Counted from the first letter of the stretch, positions 1 through 5,036 are shown. The stretch: DNA of 8,894 nucleotides from Streptomyces sp. NRRL WC-3549 (GCF_000721935.1 NZ_KL585412.1:1020-9913), one strand, 5' to 3'. Numbers and translations are program-made. The notes: generated by a model from the letters alone, not told the origin.

Positions 1-1
1 C

Positions 2-565
2 AGCAGCAGCATCTCGGACTTCTTCTCGATCGACGCGGCCACCGGCAAGCTGATCGTCCGGATCTCCGCCGACGCCGAGAAGTACGGCGGCGACTGCGGC
101 GCCACCGAGGTCGAGGACTGCACGGCCCTCGCGGTCGGCGAGGACCGGATCTACGTGCCGACCGAGGAGCACGAGGGCGGTGGCGACTTCGGCAGGACCA
201 ACGAGATCGTGGCCTTCGACCTCACCACCGGCAAGCTGGTGGGCGGCCGGGCGGACGCCGGCGACCGCCACACCCTCCTCCCGCTGCGCATGGACGGCCC
301 CGATGTCATCGCGTACAAGGTGCCCCCCTACGACGAGGGCGGCCAGATCGTCTCCATCGACGGCTCCACCTTCAAGGAGACCGTGCTGATGAAGAACCCG
401 GCCGACAAGGAGATCAGCGATATGGAGAGGGACTTCTCCGCGTACTACAAGGACATCCGCTACACCGACGGCCGGATGTTCCTGTCGCCCAGGTACCTCT
501 CCAGGCCCAGCAAGGTCGACCCGGACGCGAAGCACTACCTCGCGGTCTCCTTCACCACCCGCTGA
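2..565 (+). CDS. PQQ-like beta-propeller repeat protein, C-terminal part
   Basis: The reading frame is open from the left edge to a TGA at 563-565, so the start lies outside the window; 187 residues are visible. Three segments have the strand pattern of PQQ-type propeller blades: FFSIDAATGKL (residues 7-17), IVAFDLTTGKL and IVSIDGSTFKE. The D-x-x-T-G-K turn that ends a blade strand is clear in the first two. Two cysteines eight residues apart (32 and 40) could form a disulfide if the protein is exported, but the N-terminus that would show a signal peptide is missing. Such domains serve as scaffolds in secreted or lipid-anchored proteins, or as sensor domains fused to Ser/Thr kinases in Streptomyces; this fragment cannot separate these options and shows no PQQ-binding or enzymatic residues. 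Codon use is typical of a high-GC core gene. A strong terminator follows 21 bases after the stop. Confidence 0.75.
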   Translation, partial: SSSISDFFSIDAATGKLIVRISADAEKYGGDCGATEVEDCTALAVGEDRIYVPTEEHEGGGDFGRTNEIVAFDLTTGKLVGGRADAGDRHTLLPLRMDGPDVIAYKVPPYDEGGQIVSIDGSTFKETVLMKNPADKEISDMERDFSAYYKDIRYTDGRMFLSPRYLSRPSKVDPDAKHYLAVSFTTR

Positions 566-586
566 CCCGTCCCACGGGTGAGCAGC

Positions 587-629
587 GGCCCTGCCGGTCG
601 ATCGGACGACCGGCAGGGCCGATCGTTTT
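587..629 (+). terminator. Intrinsic terminator after the propeller gene
   Basis: A perfect 14-bp GC-rich inverted repeat (587-600 paired with 607-620, loop ATCGGA) is followed by GATCGTTTT, giving a short T-run at 626-629. It sits just after the stop at 565 and isolates the propeller gene from the regulator gene downstream. Confidence 0.85.
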
Positions 630-706
630 CCGCCTGCCAACGAGCCCTGAACGCAGCAGAATCCGGCATTCTGAGCGCTCCTGGCACGGAGAGGGCGCGG
701 CACGTC

Positions 707-731
707 GAACAAGCGTGTAACTTGCCGGTTC
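707..731. promoter_or_regulatory. Possible promoter/operator dyad upstream of the response-regulator gene
   Basis: GAACAAG (707-713) faces CTTG (721-724) and GTTC (728-731), an interrupted dyad centred on TGTAACTT. TAACTT at 718-723 fits a TANNNT -10 element, but no convincing -35 lies 16-19 bp upstream. A 6-bp GC hairpin (738-743 with 748-753) follows in the presumed leader. It could be the regulator's own control site; this is inference from position only. Confidence 0.2.
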
Positions 732-797
732 CAAGGGCGGGCCGGGGGGCCCGGCACACGACACCAGGGCACACAACAGCACAGGGGGACTGCTCGC

Positions 798-1490
798 ATG
801 GGTGTGCGGCTCATGGTGGTCGACGACCACCGTCTGCTGGCCGAGGCACTCGCCTCGGCACTGAAACTGCGCGGGCACCGGGTGCTCGCCGCCGCGGCGC
901 CGACCGCCGGAGCCGCCGAACTGGTGGTCAGCCGGGCGCCGGAGGTCTGTCTCTTCGGGACGGCGGCGCCCGCCGAACCCGGCGCCTTCGACCCGATCGT
1001 GCGGATCGGGCGGGAACGGCCCCAGGTGGCCGTGGTGGTGCTCGGCCCGGTACCGAGCCCCCGGGGGATCGCCGCCGCCTTCGCCGCGGGGGCCGCGGGA
1101 TACGTCCGCCACGACGAACGGATCGAGGGTGTCGAGCGGGCCATGGCCAAGGCCCGCGCGGGCGAGGCCGCCGTCGCCCCGCAACTGCTCCGGGGCGCCT
1201 TCGCCGAGCTGCTCCATCCGCCGGTCCAGCCCGACGACGAGGGGCAGCGGCTGCTGCGGATGCTCACCCCGCGTGAGGCGGAGGTGCTGGTACGGGTCGC
1301 GGAGGGCGAGGACACCCGGCTCATCGCGGCCGGCATGGGCATCGCGCCGAGCACCGCGCGCACCCATGTGCAGCGGGTCCTGATGAAGCTGGGGGTCGGC
1401 TCCCGGCTGGAGGCGGCGGCGCTCGCCGCCCGCACGGGGCTGCTGGACCGGGCCGCCGGAATGACGAAGGGACCTGGCCGCCTCGCGTGA
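798..1490 (+). CDS. NarL/LuxR-family response regulator with degenerate receiver
   Basis: A 230-aa DNA-binding regulator with the two-domain plan of the NarL family. Residues 4-107 form a CheY-like receiver, recognisable from VVDDHRLLAEAL (acidic pair D9/D10). The segment where the phosphorylated Asp normally sits (LLDxxMP) reads CLFGTAAP, with Gly54 in its place. The conserved Ser/Thr after strand 4 is lost (VVVLGPVPS), and the usual Lys after strand 5 is replaced in GYVRHDE. The output half is intact: LTPREAEVLVRVAEG starts at 156 and the recognition helix STARTHVQRVLMKLGV lies at 185-200, a standard GerE-type helix-turn-helix. The ATG at 798 has AGGGGG at 783-788. No sensor kinase gene is nearby. 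It therefore probably acts independently of phosphorylation, perhaps through dimerisation or a ligand. Its targets cannot be read from the window. Confidence 0.9.
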   Translation: MGVRLMVVDDHRLLAEALASALKLRGHRVLAAAAPTAGAAELVVSRAPEVCLFGTAAPAEPGAFDPIVRIGRERPQVAVVVLGPVPSPRGIAAAFAAGAAGYVRHDERIEGVERAMAKARAGEAAVAPQLLRGAFAELLHPPVQPDDEGQRLLRMLTPREAEVLVRVAEGEDTRLIAAGMGIAPSTARTHVQRVLMKLGVGSRLEAAALAARTGLLDRAAGMTKGPGRLA

Positions 1491-1500
1491 GCGCGGCGGC

Positions 1501-1532
1501 GGTCCGGCCCCTGGCGTACCGGGGGCCGGACC
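1501..1532. terminator. Hairpin between convergent genes
   Basis: A 14-bp inverted repeat (1501-1514 with 1519-1532, loop CGTA, one G-T wobble) lies 10 bases after the regulator stop and 2 bases beyond the methyltransferase stop on the other strand. It has no T-run, as is common for Streptomyces terminators, and could end transcription from both sides. It also marks the left border of the accessory block. Confidence 0.65.
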
Positions 1533-1534
1533 GG

Positions 1535-2716
1535 TTACACGGGCCGTCCCGGCTCGTCGAGCCAGACGTACTCCCCGGCGGCACCGACCGTGAGGCCGAA
1601 CCTGGACCACTCCGGGCGGCCTTGGGCGCACCACCACGCGTGGCCGGCCCGTACCTCGTCCCAGAGCCTCCGCGGGCCGTGCTGCCAGACCCTCGCGGAC
1701 CGCCCCTCCCGAAGGAAGACGCAGGCCCAGGACCGGTCGCTCCGGCTGTAGAACCAGAGCGGCTGAGCACCGTCCCGTTCCTCCGCCGCGCTGAACGTGC
1801 AGTCCGGCACCCGGAGACCGAGGGCGAAGACCAGCGGACCGAACCGGCCGCCCGACGCGATCTCCGACGCGGCCTCCGCGGACTCCTCGACCGCCGGGAG
1901 ATCCAGGAGAGGGACGTACGCCTCGTGATCGATCGGCGCGGCCCGGTGCGCGCGCAGCTTCATGAACTCGACGGGGCCGACGAAACCGCCCTGCGCGATC
2001 TCTCCGCCCTTGTGCACCTGGAGGCGTACGAGCGCGTCCTCGCCTGTGAAGCCCGCTCCCCAGGGAGCCACGATCACCCCGAGGGGGCGCGTCCGGGCGA
2101 CCCAGGCGAACGGGATCTCCCTGACTCCGCACGTGGCGACGGTCCGGTCGAAGGGCGCGTGACCGGGGGCTCCACGGGCCCCGTCTCCGTGGACGACCTC
2201 CACGAGTGCGCCGAACCGGTCCAGGGCTCCCCTCGCCCGACCGGCGACCGCCGCGTCGACCTCCACGCTGACGACGTTGTCGTCACCGGCGCGGTGAGCC
2301 AGGAGCGCGGCGTTCCACCCCGTCCCCGTGCCGATCTCCAGGACCCTGGAACCCTCGTCCACGGTCAGCAGATCGAGCATGCGGAACACGACGCTCGGCA
2401 TGGAGGCCGAGGAGGTGGGAAGCCGGCCGGGCTGCGGGCCCTGGTGTCCTCCGTCGTCCCACTGGGTCACGATCGGGACGTCGGCGTCGGCGTACTCCTG
2501 CCAGCGCCGCCCGTCCACCGCCCGCGAGACGTGAACGGTCTGCCCCGTCCTCATGTCGAAGGGCCAGATGTCGTCGGGAAGGAACGCACGGCGCGGCACC
2601 AGCGCGTACGCGTTCAGCCATTCCGAGGTCAGGACGCCGGCGGGCACGAGGGCGAACCCCACCTGTTGCCGGGTGGCGGGGAGCGCCTTCTGCTCCGCCT
2701 CTTTCATCGGGTTCAT
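1535..2716 (-). CDS. PCMT-like SAM-dependent O-methyltransferase (RiPP-associated, TgmC-like type)
   Basis: A 393-aa protein with a protein-L-isoaspartate O-methyltransferase-type Rossmann domain. Residues 100-108 read PTSSASMPS, the PCMT substrate/SAM motif. Motif I follows as VLEIGTGTGWNAALL (125-139), then an acidic motif (VVSVEVD) and an FDRTVATCGV stretch matching the family's motif II. Housekeeping PCMT is about 210 aa; this one has a 90-residue N-terminal extension and about 180 extra C-terminal residues. That architecture and the wording of the motifs match, from memory, the methyltransferases of ATP-grasp peptide (graspetide) and FxLD/lanthipeptide systems in actinobacteria, where PCMT relatives methylate Asp side chains and lead to aspartimide or isoaspartate. 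No ATP-grasp ligase or lanthipeptide synthetase lies in the window, so its substrate is open. Start at 2716: AGGA ends 10 bases upstream, and the ATG overlaps the TGA of the small gene before it (ATGA), suggesting translational coupling. A second Met at codon 4 lacks its own ribosome site. Confidence 0.85.
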   Translation of the reverse strand: MNPMKEAEQKALPATRQQVGFALVPAGVLTSEWLNAYALVPRRAFLPDDIWPFDMRTGQTVHVSRAVDGRRWQEYADADVPIVTQWDDGGHQGPQPGRLPTSSASMPSVVFRMLDLLTVDEGSRVLEIGTGTGWNAALLAHRAGDDNVVSVEVDAAVAGRARGALDRFGALVEVVHGDGARGAPGHAPFDRTVATCGVREIPFAWVARTRPLGVIVAPWGAGFTGEDALVRLQVHKGGEIAQGGFVGPVEFMKLRAHRAAPIDHEAYVPLLDLPAVEESAEAASEIASGGRFGPLVFALGLRVPDCTFSAAEERDGAQPLWFYSRSDRSWACVFLREGRSARVWQHGPRRLWDEVRAGHAWWCAQGRPEWSRFGLTVGAAGEYVWLDEPGRPV

Positions 2717-2922
2717 CGGAACTCGTTCCTGGTAGTGGTCTTGCGGGGTGTGTCTTCATCAAGGCGGTCCGGGCAGACCGTCGCTCCGCATGTACAGGGC
2801 GGGTACGTGGACGGGGACGCATAGGGGGATGTGTCCACGCGCTTTCGGAACCAGAGGTCTTGGGCGCCAGGGCGGGTGTCCCTGGCCGCTGGGGTGTTGA
2901 TCGCTTCGTGCGGTGGGTCCAT
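2713..2922 (-). CDS. Unrecognised 69-aa small protein, coupled to the methyltransferase
   Basis: I do not recognise this family. The frame ends in a TGA that overlaps the methyltransferase ATG by four bases. From the ATG at 2922 it encodes 69 residues, preceded by GAGGA at 2927-2931 with a short 4-base gap. Roughly three quarters of its codons end in G or C, fewer than in the core genes here but in line with the neighbouring xre gene. The protein is hydrophilic with no membrane segment. Its centre, residues 31-53, is rich in Ser, Thr, Pro and Tyr and ends in YPPCTCGATVCPDR, with three cysteines in a C-x-C-x4-C pattern; the C-terminus is charged. It might be a substrate or precursor peptide for the methyltransferase, a small metal-binding protein, or a coupling leader. 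It has no FxLD motif and no TgmA-like core. An in-frame start at 3030 would run through the xre operator and is less likely. Confidence 0.5.
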   Translation of the reverse strand: MDPPHEAINTPAARDTRPGAQDLWFRKRVDTSPYASPSTYPPCTCGATVCPDRLDEDTPRKTTTRNEFR

Positions 2923-2926
2923 GAGG

Positions 2927-2931
2927 TCCTC
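2927..2931 (-). promoter_or_regulatory. Ribosome binding site of the 69-aa gene
   Basis: GAGGA on the minus strand, four bases before the ATG at 2922. It supports the 69-aa start over the longer frame beginning at 3030. Confidence 0.45.
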
Positions 2932-2972
2932 ACGGTGGTGCTGATCCGTGGCTTCCCAACCAGCATCGGCAC

Positions 2973-3002
2973 TGTGACGACCGGGCAACAGAGGGTTAGG
3001 GT
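2973..3002 (+). promoter_or_regulatory. Putative promoter of the xre gene
   Basis: TGTGAC (2973-2978) as a weak -35 and TAGGGT (2997-3002, fits TANNNT) as -10 are 18 bases apart, which would place the transcription start near 3009, inside the paired palindromes that follow. Predicted by eye only. Confidence 0.4.
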
Positions 3003-3043
3003 GGACAGTGTGAAGTGTCCAGTTGGACATGCGCCGGTGTCCA
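3002..3043. promoter_or_regulatory. Paired palindromic operator at the xre promoter
   Basis: Two identical-arm palindromes, TGGACA-N8-TGTCCA, occupy 3002-3021 and 3024-3043, exactly 22 bp apart. The inner arms form a third dyad, TGTCCA-GT-TGGACA, at 3016-3029. The first arm overlaps the -10 candidate and the rest covers the likely transcription start and leader. Two in-phase dyads on the same DNA face suggest cooperative binding of two dimers, most simply autorepression by the XRE protein encoded 20 bases downstream. The site also lies between the divergent xre and small-gene/methyltransferase units, so it may control both. Confidence 0.65.
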
Positions 3044-3050
3044 AGACAGT

Positions 3051-3055
3051 GGGGG
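3051..3055 (+). promoter_or_regulatory. Ribosome binding site that decides the xre start
   Basis: GGGGG seven bases before the GTG at 3063. The earlier in-frame GTG at 3015 lies inside the operator and has no ribosome site. Confidence 0.5.
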
Positions 3056-3062
3056 CGAACTG

Positions 3063-3890
3063 GTGGCAGTAGAGGCGGAACCCGCTACTTCGGACCCGGC
3101 CGAGACGCCACTCACGTTCTTCGGGGCGGAGGTGCAGGGCGCGCGGGAGCGTGGGAACATCCGGCGGGAGGACCTGGCCAAGGCGGCCTCCTGCGGTTAT
3201 TCACTGGTGGCCAAGATCGAAGCGGGGAAGCGCACCCCGTCGTTGAACTTCGCGCGGGCCTGCGATCAGATGTTCCCTGGAGCGGAAGGCCTGTTCGAGA
3301 GGCTGTGGCCGCTGGCGATGAGGTACGCCTTCCCGCCGTGGTTCCGCCGCTACCTGGAGCTGGAATGGAAGGCGTCGAGCCTGCGGATGTTTCATCCTCA
3401 GCTCATGCCTGGCCTGGTGCAGACCGAGTCCTATGCCCGGGCCGTGCTGCGGACGGGCCGGCCTTCCAACCTGGAAGAGCTGGTGACCGGCCGTATAGAC
3501 CGGCAGCGGATTCTGGAGCGGGACAGCAGTCCGGCGCGACTCCGGTTGATCCTTAATGAGGCTGCGCTTACGAACATGGTCGGGGACCGCGAAGTGATGC
3601 ACCAGCAGTTGGAACAACTGTTGAGACTCTCGGAGGTCGCACGGCACCGTGTGCAGGTCGTACCCAACACAGGACAACACCACGGCTGGGCATCGCCGTT
3701 CGGCATCCTGTCCTTCCCTGATGGCGAGGACGTGGTGCACGTCGACGGTTTCCCACGGGGGTACTTGCTGGCAGAACCGGAAGACAGGACGAAGGCGTCC
3801 GACGCCTATGATCTTCTGACGGCGCTGGCGCTCTCGCCGGATCTGTCAGCCGAGCTGATCACCTCGATCCAGAAGGAACGCTATTCATGA
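3063..3890 (+). CDS. XRE-family regulator with C-terminal DUF5753 domain
   Basis: A 275-aa protein of the large Streptomyces Xre-DUF5753 family, to which WhiJ and AbaA-locus regulators belong. Residues 20-72 form the Cro/C1-type helix-turn-helix: FGAEVQGARERG, then REDLAKAASCGYSLVAKIEAGKRTPS, where the E-x-G-K-R-x-P turn is diagnostic. Residues about 95-270 form the DUF5753 domain, with the family's FHPQLMPGLVQTESYARAVL and GWASPFGILSFPDGEDVVHVD segments. I chose GTG 3063 because of the GGGGG at 3051-3055 and because it gives the usual family length; GTG 3015 would add 16 residues encoded by operator DNA. Codon use is noticeably less GC-biased than in the gal genes, fitting horizontal acquisition. 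Its stop overlaps the next gene's start (ATGA), so the DUF397 partner is co-translated. Probable role: DNA-binding regulator of its own cassette, with activity modulated by the DUF397 protein. The partner relation is known for such pairs in general and inferred here. Confidence 0.9.
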   Translation: MAVEAEPATSDPAETPLTFFGAEVQGARERGNIRREDLAKAASCGYSLVAKIEAGKRTPSLNFARACDQMFPGAEGLFERLWPLAMRYAFPPWFRRYLELEWKASSLRMFHPQLMPGLVQTESYARAVLRTGRPSNLEELVTGRIDRQRILERDSSPARLRLILNEAALTNMVGDREVMHQQLEQLLRLSEVARHRVQVVPNTGQHHGWASPFGILSFPDGEDVVHVDGFPRGYLLAEPEDRTKASDAYDLLTALALSPDLSAELITSIQKERYS

Positions 3891-4090
3891 ATTCCACGAT
3901 CACGATGGATGGCTGGCTGAGTAGTTCGTTCAGTCAGAACAACGGCGGTGAGTGTGTGGAGTGGCATCCGACGCATGCCATCACGCATGGCGTCGTCCCC
4001 ATTCGGGACAGCAAGGTGCCTGAGGGTCCGATGCTGATGGTCAGTCACGAGGCATTCGTCGGCCTTGTGTGTCTGGCGAAGCTCGGCTGA
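3887..4090 (+). CDS. DUF397 protein, cognate partner of the XRE regulator
   Basis: A 67-aa DUF397 protein, the family that includes BldB and the small partners at the abaA and whiJ loci. Landmarks are W10, SSSFSQNNGGECVEW (residues 12-26), a G-V-V-P-I-R-D-S-K segment ending at K43, then GP and a C-terminal amphipathic stretch. Start ATG 3887 overlaps the xre stop by four bases and has AAGGAA at 3873-3878. It is clearly diverged from the two DUF397 genes that follow: Trp in place of Val after CVE, and a different C-terminal third. It is less GC-biased, like the xre gene, so those two probably travelled together. Likely acts by binding the XRE protein; this is family-based inference. Confidence 0.88.
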   Translation: MNSTITMDGWLSSSFSQNNGGECVEWHPTHAITHGVVPIRDSKVPEGPMLMVSHEAFVGLVCLAKLG

Positions 4091-4104
4091 GTCACACCGG
4101 CCAG

Positions 4105-4176
4105 GGCGAGCCGCTGTCGCAGGCAGCAGCAGCGTCCGTGGCCAAGATCAGCCATTTGCGAAAGGGCCCCCCGTGA
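4105..4176 (+). pseudogene. Remnant of the 3' end of an xre gene (copy 1)
   Basis: Read in the frame ending at TGA 4174-4176, the bases before the second DUF397 gene encode G-E-P then LSQAAAASVAKISHLRKG and P-P. Apart from a two-residue insertion this lines up with the C-terminus of the intact XRE protein here (ALSPDLSAELITSIQKER): the L-S start, the central Ser, the Ile and the Lys coincide. The TGA overlaps the DUF397 GTG as GTGA, the same geometry as the intact pair. The body of this xre gene is gone; similarity stops abruptly at 4104. The piece still supplies the AAAGGG ribosome site for the DUF397 gene, which may be why it persists. Confidence 0.6.
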
Positions 4177-4382
4177 CGACCGAATCCTCCCGCTGGTTCA
4201 AGTCCTCGTACAGCTCGAACGGTGGCGACTGTGTCGAGGTCGCTGCCGACTTCGCCATCACGCGCGGGATCGTTCCCGTCCGTGACTCCAAGTACGTGAG
4301 CGGTCCCGTCCTGAACGTCTCCGCCGACGCGTTCTCCGCGTTCGTCGCGGGCGTGCGGGGCGACGGGCTCGGGACCGCCTGA
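4173..4382 (+). CDS. DUF397 protein, tandem copy 1
   Basis: 69 aa from GTG 4173, with AAAGGG at 4161-4166. Full DUF397 pattern: W8-F-K-S-S-Y-S, N16-G-G-D-C-V-E22, then GIVPVRDSK (32-40) and GPVLNVSADAF. It differs from the next copy at only three residues, all in the last 16. An upstream in-frame start at 4065 would run through the end of the previous gene and has no family support. Unlike the first DUF397 gene it has no intact xre gene joined to it, only a 3' remnant. It may act on the XRE protein of this cassette or on paralogues elsewhere in the genome. Confidence 0.85.
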   Translation: MTTESSRWFKSSYSSNGGDCVEVAADFAITRGIVPVRDSKYVSGPVLNVSADAFSAFVAGVRGDGLGTA

Positions 4383-4394
4383 CGCCCGGCTACG

Positions 4395-4460
4395 GGCGAG
4401 GCGCTGTCGCAGGCGGCGTCGTTGGCCATGATCAGCCAGTTGCGAAAGGGCACCCCGTGA
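4395..4460 (+). pseudogene. Remnant of the 3' end of an xre gene (copy 2)
   Basis: In the frame ending at TGA 4458-4460 the sequence encodes G-E-A then LSQAASLAMISQLRKG and T-P, aligning with copy 1 (minus two codons, an in-frame 6-base difference) and, without gaps, with the ALSPDLSAELITSI end of the intact XRE protein. The stop again overlaps the DUF397 start as GTGA. Similarity to copy 1 begins at the same GGGCGAG boundary (4394). Confidence 0.6.
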
Positions 4461-4666
4461 CGACCGAATCCTCCCGCTGGTTCAAGTCCTCGTACAGCTC
4501 GAACGGTGGCGACTGCGTCGAGGTCGCCGCCGACTTCGCCATCACGCGCGGGATCGTTCCCGTCCGTGACTCCAAGTACGTGAGCGGCCCCGTCCTGAAC
4601 GTCTCCGCCGACGCCTTCTCCTCGTTCGTCGCCGGTGTCCGGACCGGCGGACTCGGTACCGCCTGA
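4457..4666 (+). CDS. DUF397 protein, tandem copy 2
   Basis: 69 aa from GTG 4457, with AAAGGG at 4445-4450 six bases upstream. Same motifs as the previous copy (W8, NGGDCVE, VPVRDSK, GPVLN). The three substitutions are Ala to Ser in the SADAFSxF segment, then Gly to Thr and Asp to Gly near the end. The intact reading frame, and the silent nature of the few changes in the first three quarters, indicate that both copies are maintained as proteins. It is the last gene of the plus-strand block; a very strong hairpin begins 16 bases after the stop. Confidence 0.85.
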   Translation: MTTESSRWFKSSYSSNGGDCVEVAADFAITRGIVPVRDSKYVSGPVLNVSADAFSSFVAGVRTGGLGTA

Positions 4667-4682
4667 CCGGGCGTCCCGGACG

Positions 4683-4735
4683 CCGCAGGGGCCGGGCCAC
4701 CCCGCCTGACGGCGGTGGTGGCCCGGCCCCTGCGG
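4683..4735. terminator. Strong bidirectional terminator between convergent genes
   Basis: A 19-bp perfect stem (4683-4701 with 4717-4735) continues inward as five more pairs (4702-4706 with 4711-4715, one bulged T, loop TGAC), about 24 bp in all. It lies 16 bases after the last DUF397 stop and 13 bases past the stop of the minus-strand membrane protein gene, so it can end transcripts from both directions. It marks the right border of the accessory block. Confidence 0.85.
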
Positions 4736-4748
4736 TGCGGAACCGTGC

Positions 4749-5036
4749 TCAGCCCTCCGGCGTACCGGGGGCCTCGTCCGGTACCTGGACCGGGCGCAGC
4801 TTCATCCAGATGAGGAAGAACAGCCCGAGGGCCAGCATCGCCAGACCCGTCCAGAGGTTGATGTGGACACCCTCGGCCTTCTTCAGGTCGGCCTCGGAGG
4901 GGCTGATGCCGGCGATGGTGACGATCACTCCGTAGACCACGAAGAGCCCGCCGATGATCCGGCGGATGTCGAACAGCCGGGCCGCGGTCGCGGACGTGCG
5001 CTCCAGCTCGGAGACTTCCTTGTGCAGGTCGGACAT
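4749..5036 (-). CDS. Small two-helix membrane protein downstream of the symporter
   Basis: 95 aa. A charged, probably cytoplasmic N-terminus (residues 1-26, helical pattern DLHKEVSELERTSATAARL) leads into two hydrophobic segments, about 27-44 (IIGGLFVVYGVIVTIAGI) and 60-78 (NLWTGLAMLALGLFFLIWM), linked by a short acidic loop, with a Pro-rich tail. This predicts a helical hairpin with both ends inside. ATG 5036 has GGAGG at 5045-5049. The start is 15 bases past the symporter stop, so the two are surely co-transcribed and probably translationally coupled. I know no biochemical function for the family. The arrangement recalls other SSS carriers paired with small two-helix proteins (YjcH/DUF485 beside ActP, and DUF4212 proteins), though I see no sequence match to either. 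An accessory or stabilising subunit of the symporter is the natural guess. Confidence 0.85.
   Translation of the reverse strand: MSDLHKEVSELERTSATAARLFDIRRIIGGLFVVYGVIVTIAGISPSEADLKKAEGVHINLWTGLAMLALGLFFLIWMKLRPVQVPDEAPGTPEG

Larger units (their letters stand above)
4104..4666 (+). repeat. Tandem duplication of an xre-remnant plus DUF397 unit
   Basis: Two direct copies, 4104-4382 and 4394-4666, each starting at GGGCGAG and ending at the DUF397 stop. The unit spacing is 290 bases at the left end and 284 across the coding part, because of a 6-base in-frame indel in the remnant. The copies are nearly identical across the remnant's end and the first 160 coding bases, then diverge more. Confidence 0.85.

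Noticed and set aside
552..2132. 526-codon minus-strand open frame across the response regulator and the end of the methyltransferase
   Set aside because: Arg/Gly/Pro-rich composition without motifs, running through two well-supported genes and two hairpins.
1487..2824. 445-codon plus-strand open frame opposite the methyltransferase
   Set aside because: Low-complexity shadow translation; the minus-strand frame has clear SAM-binding motifs.
2713..2922. The small gene as an FxLD lanthipeptide or TgmA graspetide precursor
   Set aside because: It lacks the FxLD leader motif, a Cys/Ser/Thr-rich C-terminal core and the TgmA-type leader. Only an uncharacterised substrate role remains open.
2283..3044. 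253-codon minus-strand frame overlapping the small gene and the methyltransferase N-terminus
   Set aside because: Its second half is an Arg-rich out-of-frame reading of the methyltransferase; the 69-aa frame explains the ATGA overlap and the ribosome site better.
3015..3062. Earlier GTG start for the XRE protein at 3015
   Set aside because: It lies inside the palindromic operator, six bases after the likely transcription start, without a ribosome site, and adds 16 residues with no family resemblance. Leaderless translation from here cannot be fully excluded.
4065..4172. Upstream extension of the second DUF397 gene to 4065
   Set aside because: The extra 36 residues overlap the preceding DUF397 gene and do not resemble the family; the region is better read in another frame as an xre remnant.
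3063..4666. Classical toxin-antitoxin module
   Set aside because: The small downstream partners are DUF397 proteins, not known toxins, and no RelE, HipA, HigB or similar toxin motif is visible. A regulator-plus-modulator reading fits better, though toxin-antitoxin-like behaviour has been proposed for some such pairs.
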